Below are positions 47,337 through 57,912 of a stretch of 64,000 nt of DNA, in pieces. Origin of the DNA: Quercus robur. Its lineage: Eukaryota; Streptophyta; Magnoliopsida; Fagales; Fagaceae. Both the position numbers and the translations under genes were made by a program. Within the stretch, counting starts at the first letter, position 1; each line of letters opens with the position of its first letter. Location of the stretch: contig NC_065535.1 in NCBI RefSeq assembly GCF_932294415.1, positions 9,543,282 to 9,607,281 on the forward strand, in the 5' to 3' direction. The notes beneath the pieces are model-generated. The model ran no database searches. It worked only from the letters and a program-made list of their open reading frames with translations, and was not told the DNA's origin.

Positions 47337-49640
47337 ATGCATGTTCGCACCCTGAAAATTCATTGTGTAGCTTTTGTTACAAAGCATGATGAATCATTTG
47401 GCCTTGGTAAGCCTAAAAATGTGCTTTACCGAAGACCGTTTTAATGTCCTCCCTCCCCCTCTTTTTCTCACCTGTATACATGTATTGGTTGCTAAACTAC
47501 ATATGATGTGAAGCATCATCTTCCAATTACAAATTACTGTAGTAAGATCTTTTGTGCATATTTTAGAGGAGGAGAAAAGAAAAGAAAAATAAAACACTCT
47601 AGCACTAATTGAAGTTGATAAAAGAAGATTTGTTAGTTGTTTCATTTGGTTCCACGCATAGTAAGTGTGGGAGGGACGAATCTCTGACCCCAAGAAAGAA
47701 TTGTCCTATTTGGAAATGGCGTTGAGCCTTAATCCTCAAGGAATTGTCCTATTTTATTACCTCCATAAAATTACACATTGGGTAATTCATTCATTTTGTC
47801 AAGAATTTATGTCCTCTACTCTCTCTCCAAATCTCTCTAATTTGGGGGAATTAAAAATGAAAGGTTAGAAATAGTTAGAACCCCTCCAAACCCCTCTAAA
47901 TCCCTCTCCCTCTTCTCTTAAAAAAATCCAAACATGGTAAATTAAATTATTCTCCCTTCTTCTCCTTTACTCTCCTCTACTTCCCCACAATTCAAACAGA
48001 GCATACAAGTATAAGTTTCTGTGGGGTGAGAGGTCAAGGGCTGGTGTTAAAGTCTTTAAGAAGAAGTTTTACACACATATACATTTTACACACATATACA
48101 CTTAGATTATGCTAGAAAAAGATTTCTATGTCATATAAAAAAAATGGTAAAAAATTTCAATCAATTATACTTGTGACTAATGGAGGAGATCATGTGATTG
48201 CTTTCTTAAAGGGCTCCTTTAAAATTGGTGGTTGACAAACAACAATTTGGTATCATGGGAGTGATTGTTTGGAGGATATTGTGTGATTCTTTCCTTAAAT
48301 GATCCCAATATTATAGATAGTAGTTAGTCAGACATGTGCTAGATAGGTGCAATAATGCAATATTAAACGATCCTAACTTGTCTAGTGCATCACAAGTTTA
48401 ATCCATTTCATACTAGTTCTGAGTTAAATACAATATTTTTTTTCCATTTATGAAGCATCATAAGAAAAAAGAAGAATTTCATTGACCTTTTAAAGAACAA
48501 TGAAGGGCAATTTATATCAGATAGGAAATCCATTACTGAATGTTTCATTAATCATTTCACTATTTTGTTCTCTCCTTCAAATACTGTCACCACTAGCATA
48601 CAAGAACTTAAAACACCTCATCCTTGAATGCATAATAAATAAGGATAATTAAATGCAATCGTTTGTCTAACGACAAGGCGGAAAATGTTAGTTTTCAGAT
48701 TTGGTTCAAGTTTTCATCAAAGCACTAAAAATTCTTAAGAGGCTTTCAAAGATATCAATCATTCCATCATTGCTCTCTCTCTCTCTCTCAAGGTTGGAGG
48801 TAAAAAAGGAAGGATAGAAAAGAAATGAGAGAAATTAGGTTTTGGAGTTGTTTAGTAAAAAGAGAAAAATGGAAGAATTTTTAGTAGGGCCCATGGATTT
48901 TCTCCCTTGACACACCAAAAATAAGCATCTTTTTTTTTTTTTTTTGGGAGAAAATTTCAATTTATGACATTCGCTCTTGACAATAGTTTTTTATTATCAG
49001 ACTAAGACACCAATTAGTTTTTGAAAAATTTTTCGTGGATGAAAAGATAGAAAAGTACGAGGATGAAAAATTTTAGTTTGAAAATTTTCTAATATTATTT
49101 ATGTTATTACTGCAGATGATTCACAAGGTATCATTCTTTGGGCTGAAACCGAATCTACTCTCCTTGTTATTTTTTTATTTTTAGATAATCTCTCCTTGTT
49201 ATTAAACCTACCATTGACATAGGCCTGAATTATGTACTTTTTGAAGTATACAGAAGACACTAATTATTTGCCTCTAGCCATTGCAAGATTCATATTCTTG
49301 TAAAAGATTTTTTACTTTCTAGACTAAGGCATGAGCAACTACATTATCTTATCTAACAAAATGAGAGAAGGAAAAACTGAGGTAGCTGGCAAAAGACAAC
49401 TTGGCCCACAACTTGGCAACTTGCCGATTCATAATAATCTTGGCAATTTATTATTAGAATAGCATTAAGAGTTTATAACATATTACACCATAGAAATAGT
49501 AGTAGGTGCTTGGAGTACAAAATTGCAAATACATAGAAATAGAATAAGAAGGCTTATAATTGATTGCATCATAGAAATAGTAGAATAGGCATCGGGCATT
49601 GTGGAGTTGAAGCAAGAGGTGACATTTAAGTAATAGTTAT
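47337..49640. other. Intergenic region downstream of the 5'-nucleotidase gene
   Basis: No gene recognised. 47690-48010 has CTCC/TCTCC-rich stretches and AAAAATCCAAACATGG-type words resembling a repeat. TTTTACACACATATACA is duplicated near 48070-48100, and a (CT)n run lies near 48773-48790. 49560-49640 is the conserved 3' flank shared with the secreted-peptide paralogue at 55.2 kb. Confidence 0.5.
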
Positions 49641-49665
49641 GGTATGGGCTAATAAAAGGCTTAGC

Positions 49666-49962
49666 TCAAGGATTAGTATTATGAGGGGGACTGGGAGGGG
49701 GAGGAGCGGCAGCCCTATCAGGCTTAGCTACAGGAGCATAGGGATTAAAGGGTGGAAGGGGTGTGCCTTGGGTAGGCCCAGATGGAGGAACAGGGCCTCT
49801 TTGCAGCATCCCAAAATTCAGCCTCTCAAAAAGAACCCTTTTTCCATTCTCAACACGCACCGAGTTGGATTCTTGATCCGTTGAAAGCATTCTACCCTCA
49901 GTAGGAAAAGTGAGGACAATCACAAAGGTCACCCATAACAATTTTTGAGTGGTTACCACCAT
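49666..49962 (-). CDS. Small secreted IDA/PIP-like peptide precursor with one core motif, 98 aa
   Basis: The start ATG is at 49962-49960 and the stop TGA at 49668-49666; single exon. Residues 1-22 form a signal peptide (KLLWVTFVIVLTFP core). A variable, charged middle follows. At residues 49-67 lies NFGMLQRGPVPPSGPTQGT, which resembles the EPIP region of IDA/IDL abscission peptides (FGxLPKGxxIPPSxPSKRHN). Unlike classical IDA proteins the motif is not C-terminal. A Pro-rich tail follows (PLPPFNPYAPVAKP, AAAPPPPSPPHN), likely hydroxylated and glycosylated. The paralogue at 55334-56382 shares the leader and the 3' flank. The family link rests on motif similarity only; PIP-type SGPS peptides are the alternative. 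Likely secreted to the apoplast. Confidence 0.65.
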   Translation of the reverse strand: MVVTTQKLLWVTFVIVLTFPTEGRMLSTDQESNSVRVENGKRVLFERLNFGMLQRGPVPPSGPTQGTPLPPFNPYAPVAKPDRAAAPPPPSPPHNTNP

Positions 49963-50083
49963 CTTGTTCAATGTGCACGGTTCTATCTCTTAGGCTAGTA
50001 CTTTTGAAAACGCTTGAATATGAGAGTATTTTGGGAAATTCAAAACTTAGTATTCACAACTTTGAAGGCCCTTAAACAATAGG

Positions 50084-50106
50084 TACATATATATATATAT
50101 ATATAT
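50084..50106. repeat. (TA)n microsatellite upstream of the peptide gene
   Basis: A TATATA run about 125 bp upstream of the start codon of the - strand peptide gene. It could double as a TATA region, but this is not decidable. Confidence 0.6.
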
Positions 50107-51177
50107 AGATGATAAATGAGAAGTTATTTTTTATTTTATAAATTATCTTTTAAAAGTTTGTAATTAGTAAATTTTGAAAAGTTCAATGCGCTAAAAATTT
50201 GGAAAGCTAGTTGTTTTAAGTTTTGCTTAAAAAAAGAGAAAACCTTAAAATTAGATAATCTAGAAAAATGAGAAGTTTGTAACTGTTTAATTTATGGTAG
50301 TTTCCCGAAATTTTGGTGGTGTAAAAAAAGAAAAAGAAGACTTATGGGCTAAGACTGCTACATTTGAGGGTGAATAGAACGTGAAAGAATTTGGTTTTTT
50401 GACCTTTTCAGTTTGAAAAAGGAGAAGAGATACAACAAATGTAGTGGGAACTGGAAAGTGAGAAGAGATGAGTTTTAAATTTGGGGGTTGGCTCTTATGG
50501 ATCCAAAATATTAAAAAAAATATGCATCATTCAATTCCTTCAAATTTATGTAATCATAGGGAACTAACTAAAAAATATGTATCATCCAATTCCTTCAAAC
50601 TAAAGTAATAAAAAGGTTCCTATGAAAATCACACTACTTACACAGAAAAATTAAAAAAAAAAAAGATCTAAAACTTATAACGAAGAAATGCATAGAAATA
50701 TATATTGTCATACCATGAAAATATAATTCACTGCAAAAAGAAAAATCTATTCTATCAAGATTGAAATATACTTTTTTTAAAAAATTGGAAACAATACTGT
50801 ACAAAATAAATTATCTAAAACTTATATCCAAGAGATGAATAGATATATTGCCATACCATGAAATTGTAAGTAGTTGCAAAATGAAAAATCTATTCTATCA
50901 AGATTTAAAAAGACTTTTTTTTTTTTTTAATTGGAAACAATTTCATACAAATAATGTTGTTCCTGCATGGTTCAAATATACTTAGAAGCTTTTTTATTAT
51001 TATTATTATTTTATTGTCAAAATTGCTAATATATCTCCATTTAGGTTTGTATGTTTGTTGTGTAATTTATGAGTTTGTCGACCACCAAAATCTCTAGGAG
51101 TGTGATGAGATTTAACTCAAAGTAAAATAAAAATAAACATCAATAACCTCTTTTATATATAAAGAAAAATTAAAAAG
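50107..51177. other. AT-rich intergenic stretch
   Basis: It contains an imperfect direct repeat of about 120-130 bp (about 50660-50790 and 50820-50940, sharing CATACCATGAAA, AAAATCTATTCTATCAAGAT and TTGGAAACAAT). No gene. Confidence 0.55.
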
Positions 51178-52254
51178 GACAAAGTTTGGCTATAAGTTGT
51201 AACCAAGGATTACAATTTCCACTAAAAAAATTAATATAGCTATATATTTTGAAAATCTGACTATTAGATTGCGTGTTCTTTATGTTCTCAACATGCATAC
51301 TAAATTTCATGTCAATTGAATGTTATTTACTGTGGGGCCCGGCCCAAAATAATGGGCTAGTCAAACTACGGGCCCGTCCGAGAAGCATCCTGTCCGAGGA
51401 GAAGTCACAGCCAAAACCTTATTCAAGCCCAATTGCGGTAAAAGAAACCTGTCCGAGGAGTAACCCCTCCTCGGACATTACGAAGTTCGGACGAAGAGCT
51501 CGCCCCAACCATTGTAGTTCATCCTCCAAGCATATAAAAAAGAATAAAACCCAAAATATCTCATGGAAAGCTGCCACCACCACATTAAATGTGTCATAAC
51601 CACCCTCTTGGCCGCATTAATGAGGAAAAGACCCCTAAACAGTACTACCTTGGCCACTGCAACTCACAAGGGAGTGATAAGGGTGTCTGATAGGACAGGT
51701 GCTCAAGTGGGGGCTTAGATGATCAACAAGTGTAAGGTTCAGATAAGAATGAGAGAGCCATATAATGTAGTGGAGTCCCTTAAAGAGGCGGACGAACAAA
51801 AATGTATTGGGCACTCAGGAAATAGAATCTTCTGTTAGATATCCATTCTTGTGTTTTTATTCCTGCAATAATATTGTCCATGCATTAGACCGACTAAGCT
51901 CACTGAGGCTAAGTTCTTTGACCCATCCTCTACAAATATTTATTGTGTGTTGCGCCTCGGGCCAAGGCCTGATCAATAGGGTTTGGACCAGGAAAATCGT
52001 GCAACTACATTTACTATTTGATCCATAAACTTATTTTTTATGCATGATTTTATACTACAAAAACTTGAACTTTTAACATTTAATTGATGACATAATTATT
52101 GATCTCTGATCATTTACAAAATTTTCATTCATCGAGAATATAAGAAGAAAATTTAATCCAATGGTGTATTTGTTAAGATTTAAATCCAATAAAATGATAT
52201 TGAGTGAAGTTGTAGCCATTTGCTATAACAAAGTTTGTAGACAAACTTTGTCGA
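51178..52254. mobile_element. MITE family 1 copy, interrupted by a solo LTR
   Basis: The left end is GACAAAGTTTGGCTATAA (51178) and the right end TTTGTAGACAAACTTTGTC (to 52252), inverted. The internal sequence matches the copies at 32509 and 58000 on both sides of the LTR insertion (ATTTCATGTCAATTGAATG, then TTTGATCCATAAACTTATTT). Confidence 0.7.
51331..52009 (+). mobile_element. Solo LTR, 679 bp
   Basis: Begins TGTGGGGCCCGGCCC and ends GTGCAACTACA, so TG...CA, flanked by the 5-bp target duplication TTTAC (51326-51330 and 52010-52014). Interior words include GTCCGAGGAG repeats. No primer-binding site or coding region follows, so the internal part was lost by LTR-LTR recombination. It is GC-richer than its surroundings. 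It inserted into an older MITE. The type (Gypsy versus other) cannot be settled from the LTR alone. Confidence 0.85.
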
Positions 52255-52471
52255 ATAAAAAAAAAAAAAACAAATATTGGCTTCTAGAGACATAAATAAG
52301 TTGTAATTTATTAAAAACTTATCCATACCTATATGACATGGATAAAGTTCACGTAAATAATAGAGCTTCAAACACACAAAGGAGTATTAATTGAAAGTGT
52401 CTGTGTCTCCTTCCTCCATGTGAATGTATTATAATGAAAAACTGATCGATGTTGATCTTTGATGGAAAATT

Positions 52472-52648
52472 TTAGAGTTACAAACTATTTTACAATAATT
52501 TTTACAAACTGCTGATATATACGGTGAGTGGTTATTGGTAAGCAAAAAAATGATGTTAGTGGTAAGCTCAGATAAGAACTAGTAAAAATTACCTACATCA
52601 ACTATTTGTAAAAATGTTGTAAAATAATTTGTGGCTATAGTATTATTT
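52472..52648. mobile_element. Small foldback MITE (same family as 28478-28660, diverged)
   Basis: Left TTACAAACTATTTTACAATA; right AAAAATGTTGTAAAATAATT then TGTGGCTATAG, inverted. The core GTGGTTATTGGTAAGC and TAAGCTCAGATAAGAACTAG are related to the family. Confidence 0.55.
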
Positions 52649-53942
52649 ATCTTTTATATACCACCAATACACAGCTTCAACATCACAAAGTCCTCAGCCG
52701 TGTGCATTTTACATCAAGTTCTTGCAAAGAATCCAACCTTTTGAATATCACAAATAAACTTTAAAAAAAAATGGGACACAAATAAACAAATTAAAATAAT
52801 ATAAAAATGAATTAGAATAGTCAAACTTAAATGAAAATCATAAACAAACTCTAATTCAACTGCGTCATTTAGCTAGGCATTCGGCATTATTCTTCAATTG
52901 GATTTAAAAAAAAAAAAAAAATGATACGGTTTAAGTTTTTTAGTTTAAATTTGAAAATATGCATGTTTACATCGGCTACGTGCAATGTGGACTTTAAAAA
53001 CATTTTTTTTTACTAATCATATTAATTGGTTTACCCCCATTAGCAAGAAATCTAATTACATTAGCAAAAACTTGAAATTGAAAGAGAAACTGAAAGGTAC
53101 AGTACGAAACTGAAAGAAATGTTCACCCCCTCACCCCCCACCCCCAAAAAAAGAAAACACAGGAAGAGAAATCTAATTGCATTAATAATTTAACAGACAC
53201 GACAGATTCGCAATTATGATTCTTTTGGGCAATTATATCACATTTTGTCATTTTCTATTAACAACAACAAAATAGGGGTAGTTCAATTTAAGTCAAACCC
53301 ATCATAGTCCAATTACCGAATCAATAGGCAAGGGAAAAACTCAAATATTGCATTTATGGTAATCAATTTAACCATGATATTCCAGTCCAATAAAATAATA
53401 AAACACTAGCCTGAGGCATTTTCCTTTTCTATTCTATTCAAATAAACCACGCACATAGTAATTTTTATTTTGAACAGAGAAAAGACATTCACTAAAATGG
53501 AAAAAAAAAAAAAAAAAAAAGTAGTACAAACAGTTGTGAAGAGAAAACCGTTCAAACATGAAAACAAATAAATAAAAATCACATTTTTTCCCTTAGTGCC
53601 GCACAAAATTTTCTGGTTCTTCTATTCAATTAAACCACAAACACTGCATCATACAAAGAGTAGTTGCCTGGCACAATTCATATTTCAATTAGGAATAGTA
53701 ATCCTTGGGAAGACTTTGTTAATATACACCATATTCATCTTTTGGGAAGAATTGGGAAGAGTTTTTGTTTGTAATTTGTCAGACGTGGGATGCGAAGTTG
53801 TGACTCTGGGGACTGAAGGCTTTTTGCTTTTTAGACAGGCAAGGAATTTGTATCTGTCTAAGACCCTAGTGGGAAGTTATAGGAAATCAATTTGATAGTT
53901 TTTCTTCTTTTTGAATTTTATTGAACAACGATTTTAACCTCA
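52649..53942. other. AT-rich intergenic stretch
   Basis: No gene recognised. It has A-runs at about 53501-53520 and a C-rich patch near 53125-53145. Open frames around 53596-53895 show no domain. Confidence 0.5.
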
Positions 53943-54339
53943 TTTTTTTAGTAAAAAAGACTATCTAATTAGATTAGGGGTATTTTTGACAATTTAGATA
54001 ATGATAACTAATTTTCTAAATCCTCTTAATATATAAAAATATACTGATACACATTGATTTGAGCATACCGATTTAATAAGGGTAATTTTGAAATTGCGTA
54101 AAGGCGATAACTAACTTTCTTATCCTCCTAACGTATCAACAAAAAGAAAGTTGGAAAAGAATAACAAAATCAGTGCACCAAATTAAAAGGATCACTAACA
54201 TGTGAATTGTTCACCAAATTTAAAGGAACACTATGCATGCATAGCTTCAAATCTTTAGATAGATCCTAAGTGACACTAGCATTTTTGCACACGCTACGTG
54301 CATGCTCAAAGACGTTTTTGTTTAAAAAAAAAAAAACTT

Positions 54340-54560
54340 TTGATTCATCTTAATTTAAGGTTTATGCATTTGTAAGTGAAATTATTGCATTTTCCCATCA
54401 CCAAACTTATAGGAGTGTGATGAGATGTATTTTACGGGTGTGTTAATTTTTATTTACTTATTTATTTTTACATCTCATCACACTCCTAAGAGTTTTGGTT
54501 ATCCAAAAATGCATAAATTTCACTAACAAATGCCTAAACCCTTAGTTAAGATGAATCAAT
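54340..54560. mobile_element. Foldback MITE with about 90-bp arms
   Basis: The left arm holds GTAAGTGAAATTATTGCA and AGGAGTGTGATGAGATGTA. The right arm holds TACATCTCATCACACTCCT and ATGCATAAATTTCACTAAC, approximate reverse complements around a TTTATTTATTT centre. The duplicate copy is at about 61003-61215. Confidence 0.75.
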
Positions 54561-54627
54561 ATATGAGGTTTAAGCTAACCCCAAAATGATATACCATTAT
54601 TAATCAGTATCAAAATAGGAGAAATTA

Positions 54628-55035
54628 CACTTTACCACCCTGAACTATACCCTGATTACACTTGACACCCTAAACTTTTCGAATGCAAGTTTTGCACCCT
54701 AAAAGATGATCCTTGTTACACTTTGCACCCTAATATCAAGTTTGCTGTTAACTTGGATGGAAAAATATGGCACCATGTGAAAAGACCTAATTGCCCATCT
54801 TCCCAATCCTTTAAAAACAAATGATAAATTAAACTTTACCATCCTAAACTATACTTCTAATTACACTTTACACCCTAAACTTTGAATTTCCATCCAAGTT
54901 GACAACAAACTTAATGTTGTGGTGCAAAGTGTAACAAGGGTCATAGCTTAGGGTGCAAAACGTGCAGTTGAAATGTTTATGGTGCAAAGTATAATATAGG
55001 GTATGGTTTAGGGTGGTAAAGTACAATTTCCGTAC
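54628..55035. mobile_element. Foldback MITE built from CACTTTGCACCCTAA words
   Basis: The left half contains AATTACACTTTACCACCCTG, GTTACACTTTGCACCCTAA and TTAACTTGGATGG. The right half has their reverse complements (CCATCCAAGTTGAC, GTGCAAAGTGTAACAAGG, TTTAGGGTGGTAAAGT). About 400 bp, no coding sequence. The twin copy is at about 61275-61690. Confidence 0.75.
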
Positions 55036-55108
55036 CAAAATATTTCATTTCTTTAACTACTATGGCCTTTGGTATGGTATTGACTACTTTGATGCAATAT
55101 ACTGTGAA

Positions 55109-55113
<5 letters not shown>

Positions 55114-55182
<69 letters not shown>
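55114..55182. repeat. (GA)n microsatellite
   Basis: About 34 GA units, just downstream of the secreted-peptide gene on the - strand. The duplicate at 61772-61810 has about 19 units. Confidence 0.95.
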
Positions 55183-55185
<3 letters not shown>

Positions 55186-55333
55186 CCAAATACTAAGAAT
55201 AAGGTTTATAATTCATTAGACCATAGAAATAATGGTATGTGCTAAGAATGTAGAGTTTGAGCAAGAGGTGACATTTGGGTAATAGTTATTTTGTGGACAA
55301 ATAAAAGGCTTAGTTCTTAGAGATCCAACATTC

Positions 55334-56382
55334 TTAGACCTTAATTGGAATAAAACCATGAGGAGGGGCAGGAGGGTCGGGCGTTCCCTTAATAGGCCCA
55401 CATAGAGGATAGTGGCCATTATTGGGCAAAGCATGAGGAGGAGAAGGAGGAGGGTCGGACATTCCCTTGCTAGGCCCAGATGGAGGATAGTGGCCATTAT
55501 TGGGCAAACCATAAGGAGGAGGAGGGACGTCAGACGTACCCTTGCTAGGCCCAGATGGAGGGTAGTGGCCATTTTTTGGCAAACCATGAGGAGGTGGAGG
55601 AGGGTCAAAGGTTACCTTGCTAGGCCCAGATGGAGGATAATGGCCATTATTGGGCAAACCATGAGGAGGAGGAGGATCAAACGTTCCCTTGTTAGGCCTA
55701 GATAGAGGATAGTGGTCATTTTTGGGTAAACCATGAGGAAGAGGAGGAGGAGGGCTAGACGTTCCCTTGCTAGGCCTAAATGGAGGATATTGGACATTAT
55801 TGGGCAAACCATGAAGAGGAGGAGGAGGAGGGTCAGACTTTCCCTTACTAGGCCCAAATGGAGGGTAGTGGCCATTTTTTGGCAAACTATGAGGAGGTGG
55901 AGGAGGGTCAGAGGTTCCCTTGCTAGGCCCAAATGGAGGATAGTGGCTATTATTGGGCAAACCATGAGGAGGAGGAGGAGAAGGATCAAACGTTCCCTTG
56001 CTAGACCTAGATGGAGGATAATGGCCATTTTTAGGCAAACCAAGAGGAGGTGGAGGAGGGTCAGACGTTCCCTTGCTAGTCCAAATGGAGGAACATGACC
56101 ATTTTTTGGCAACATCTCAAAATTGTTCCTTCCAAAATCTATATTCTCAAACTTTGATGGAACAAACAGAGAAGGGGGCTCGTTAGGCGCAGATGGAGGG
56201 ACATGACCTTTTGCCAACAGTCCAAATTTCACCCTCTCAAAAAGAGGTATTTTCCATTTTTCAACTTGCACTAAGTTAGAAGAAACCTTTTCTCCATATG
56301 TTGAAAGCCTTCTAGCTTCAATAGGGAAAGCGAGGACAATCACAAAGGTCAACCATACCAATTTTTGAGTGGTTAGCACCAT
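55334..56382 (-). pseudogene. Secreted precursor with about 11 tandem IDA/PIP-like Pro-rich units, one frameshift
   Basis: Start ATG 56382-56380; stop of the repeat frame at 55336-55334; about 349 aa if the frame were continuous. Signal peptide residues 1-23 (KLVWLTFVIVLAFPIEA). The first EPIP-like core is FGLLAKGHVPPSAPNEPPS (residues 53-71) and the second LPKNGHVPPFG (91-101). A single-base deficit near 56079-56083 (TAGTCC where other units have TAGGCCC) then shifts the frame. Nine further units of 24-26 residues follow in the original frame, with consensus LPKNGHYPPSGPSKGTSD plus a PPPPPHG spacer. Units alternate LPKN and LPNN, so growth was by dimers. The core resembles the IDA EPIP motif (PPSxPSK). 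If expressed intact it would release many Hyp-rich peptides in the apoplast (inference). The single-core paralogue is at 49666-49962. The lesion could be a real mutation or an assembly error. Confidence 0.65.
55340..56115 (-). repeat. Coding tandem repeat, unit about 72-78 bp, about 10 copies
   Basis: On the + strand each unit reads roughly GTTCCCTTGCTAGGCCCA, then TGGAGGATAGTGGCCATT, then TTGGGCAAACCATGAGGAGG. Unit lengths are multiples of 3, so more than one frame stays open. The array encodes the peptide units of the gene above. Confidence 0.92.
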
Positions 56383-56489
56383 CTTGTTCAATGCTCACAT
56401 TTCTATCTAATTTGAGACTCTTTATGACCTATTAAATAATGATTGACCCTCTCTTCATTAAATGATGATAATAAATTTTCTTTATATTA

Positions 56490-56706
56490 CAAGAGAGTGC
56501 AATTAATATTTTTGTGTGGTTTGCAATTAATATTTTTTTGTGGAGTTGATTATGCAACTATTATTCTTAGAGATAATAATTGCATAATATTAAAGGAGTT
56601 AGCAATTAATATTTTTGTGTGGAGGTTTTTTTTTAATTTTTTTTTTATTCTTAGAGATAATAATTGCATAATATTAAAGGAGTTAGCAATTAATATTTTT
56701 GTGTGG

Positions 56707-56750
<44 letters not shown>
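56490..56750. repeat. Tandem repeats and 41-bp poly(T) upstream of the repeat-peptide gene
   Basis: CAATTAATATTTTTGTGTGG recurs several times. A unit of about 83 bp starting TTATTCTTAGAGATAATAAT is present twice (56562 and 56645), followed by a T-run at 56710-56750. This is the region 110-370 bp upstream of the - strand ATG, so it may shape the promoter. Confidence 0.85.
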
Positions 56751-56755
<5 letters not shown>

Positions 56756-57765
56756 AGTTTCAACCTATGACATCCACTTCATATTATGCAATTCTTATGC
56801 TTAGAGATGTATATGAATTTAAATTTTTAAAACTCTTCATTAGATCTTGTTAAATCATATTTTTCATTAAATTGTAGAATAGATTGTTTCACATACTGTC
56901 TCAATCGTAATAAAATTTTATTAATAATTACTGTACTTAACAAATTTCATCTTTACACGAAAAAGATAAAAGATAGAAAAAATCATCTTTTGTTAAACTT
57001 TCTCGTGCCTTGCACAAGCAACCGTCTATATGATTATTGGTTGACCTTATGATATTGTGCTACATAAGTTTTTGGAACCTTACACTTTTACATGTTATTA
57101 TTATTATTTTTAAATGAATTAAAATTCTATTCTATATTCAAACCCACCTTAGAATCTTGGCACATCATATTTTCTTTAAATGATAAAATATATAGTTTCA
57201 TATTCAAACACAATTATAAACTAAAATATATAATTCCATATACAAACACAATTATAATCAATTCCTATTAATAACTATCATAATTATCAAATTGCATATT
57301 TTGACAAAAAATAAAAGAGAGAAAAGATCATTTTATATTAAACTTTCTATGCATTATACAAGTTACCAACTAGTGTATGTATGTATATGAGTTCAAGTTA
57401 TACCTATTTGTGTGTGTATATATATATGGGTTCGATCTTAAACTTAGATTTGAAGTTGACTCATTTGCTAAATAAACAAATATAAATTACAAGTTTTTTT
57501 TGCAAGTTAAGCCCAAATTGTTCATAAATAATTTGATTTATTGACAGCTCTTTTTTATAAACTTCTCGTGTAATAATAATTTAGTAGATCTCATATATAT
57601 ATATATAAAAGAATAGTTTACCAAATTTGAAGAAAAGGACCAATTCAATCAACACTAGTTTCTGTGAACATCTCCAAAGCCTTGGAATTCATCAACTTTG
57701 ATGTCGTTAATCGTTATCCAACCAAACAATGTTATTTTGCTAGCACATTCAACTATTCAAGTGTT
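56751..57765. other. AT-rich intergenic stretch
   Basis: No gene. It contains a short imperfect direct repeat around 57180-57260 (CATATTCAAACACAATTATA and CATATACAAACACAATTATA) and TA runs near 57417 and 57595. Confidence 0.5.
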
Positions 57766-57900
57766 CTACCCCATTTTGTTCAATTCTGTCCAATTAGGTC
57801 TATTTTAGTCCAATTTGTTCCACTTGGTTTAATTTGGTCCATTTGGTCAATTTTGGTCCCCCTTTAGTCCATTTTAGACTAATTGGGCCTTAAATTGATT
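57766..57900 (+). repeat. Degenerate short tandem repeat of TTNGTCCAAT/TTTGGTCCA words
   Basis: At least ten occurrences of a GTCCA/GTTCAA core spaced by about 10-12 bp over 135 bp. No coding sense; origin unknown. Confidence 0.6.
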
Positions 57901-57912
57901 CTTTTTGGGACA

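Larger units (their letters stand above)
53943..55285 (+). repeat. Segmental duplication, copy 1 (twin at 60606-61905)
   Basis: About 1.3 kb, colinear with 60606-61905 in direct orientation, spaced about 6.66 kb. It includes two foldback elements and a (GA)n microsatellite, and runs into the 3' flank of the peptide gene at 55.3 kb. In this copy the (GA)n is 69 bp (55114-55182), in the other 39 bp. Confidence 0.9.

Noticed and set aside
55216..55608. Leu/Met-rich open frame on the - strand
   Set aside because: It is the shifted frame of the Pro-rich repeat array; open only because the unit is a multiple of 3.
55412..56098. Arg-rich open frames on the + strand
   Set aside because: Antisense shadow of the same repeat; RRRRR stretches are the complement of Pro-rich coding.
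55340..56115. Regular direct repeats considered as a CRISPR-like array
   Set aside because: Units are contiguous and coding, with no unique spacers, in a plant genome.
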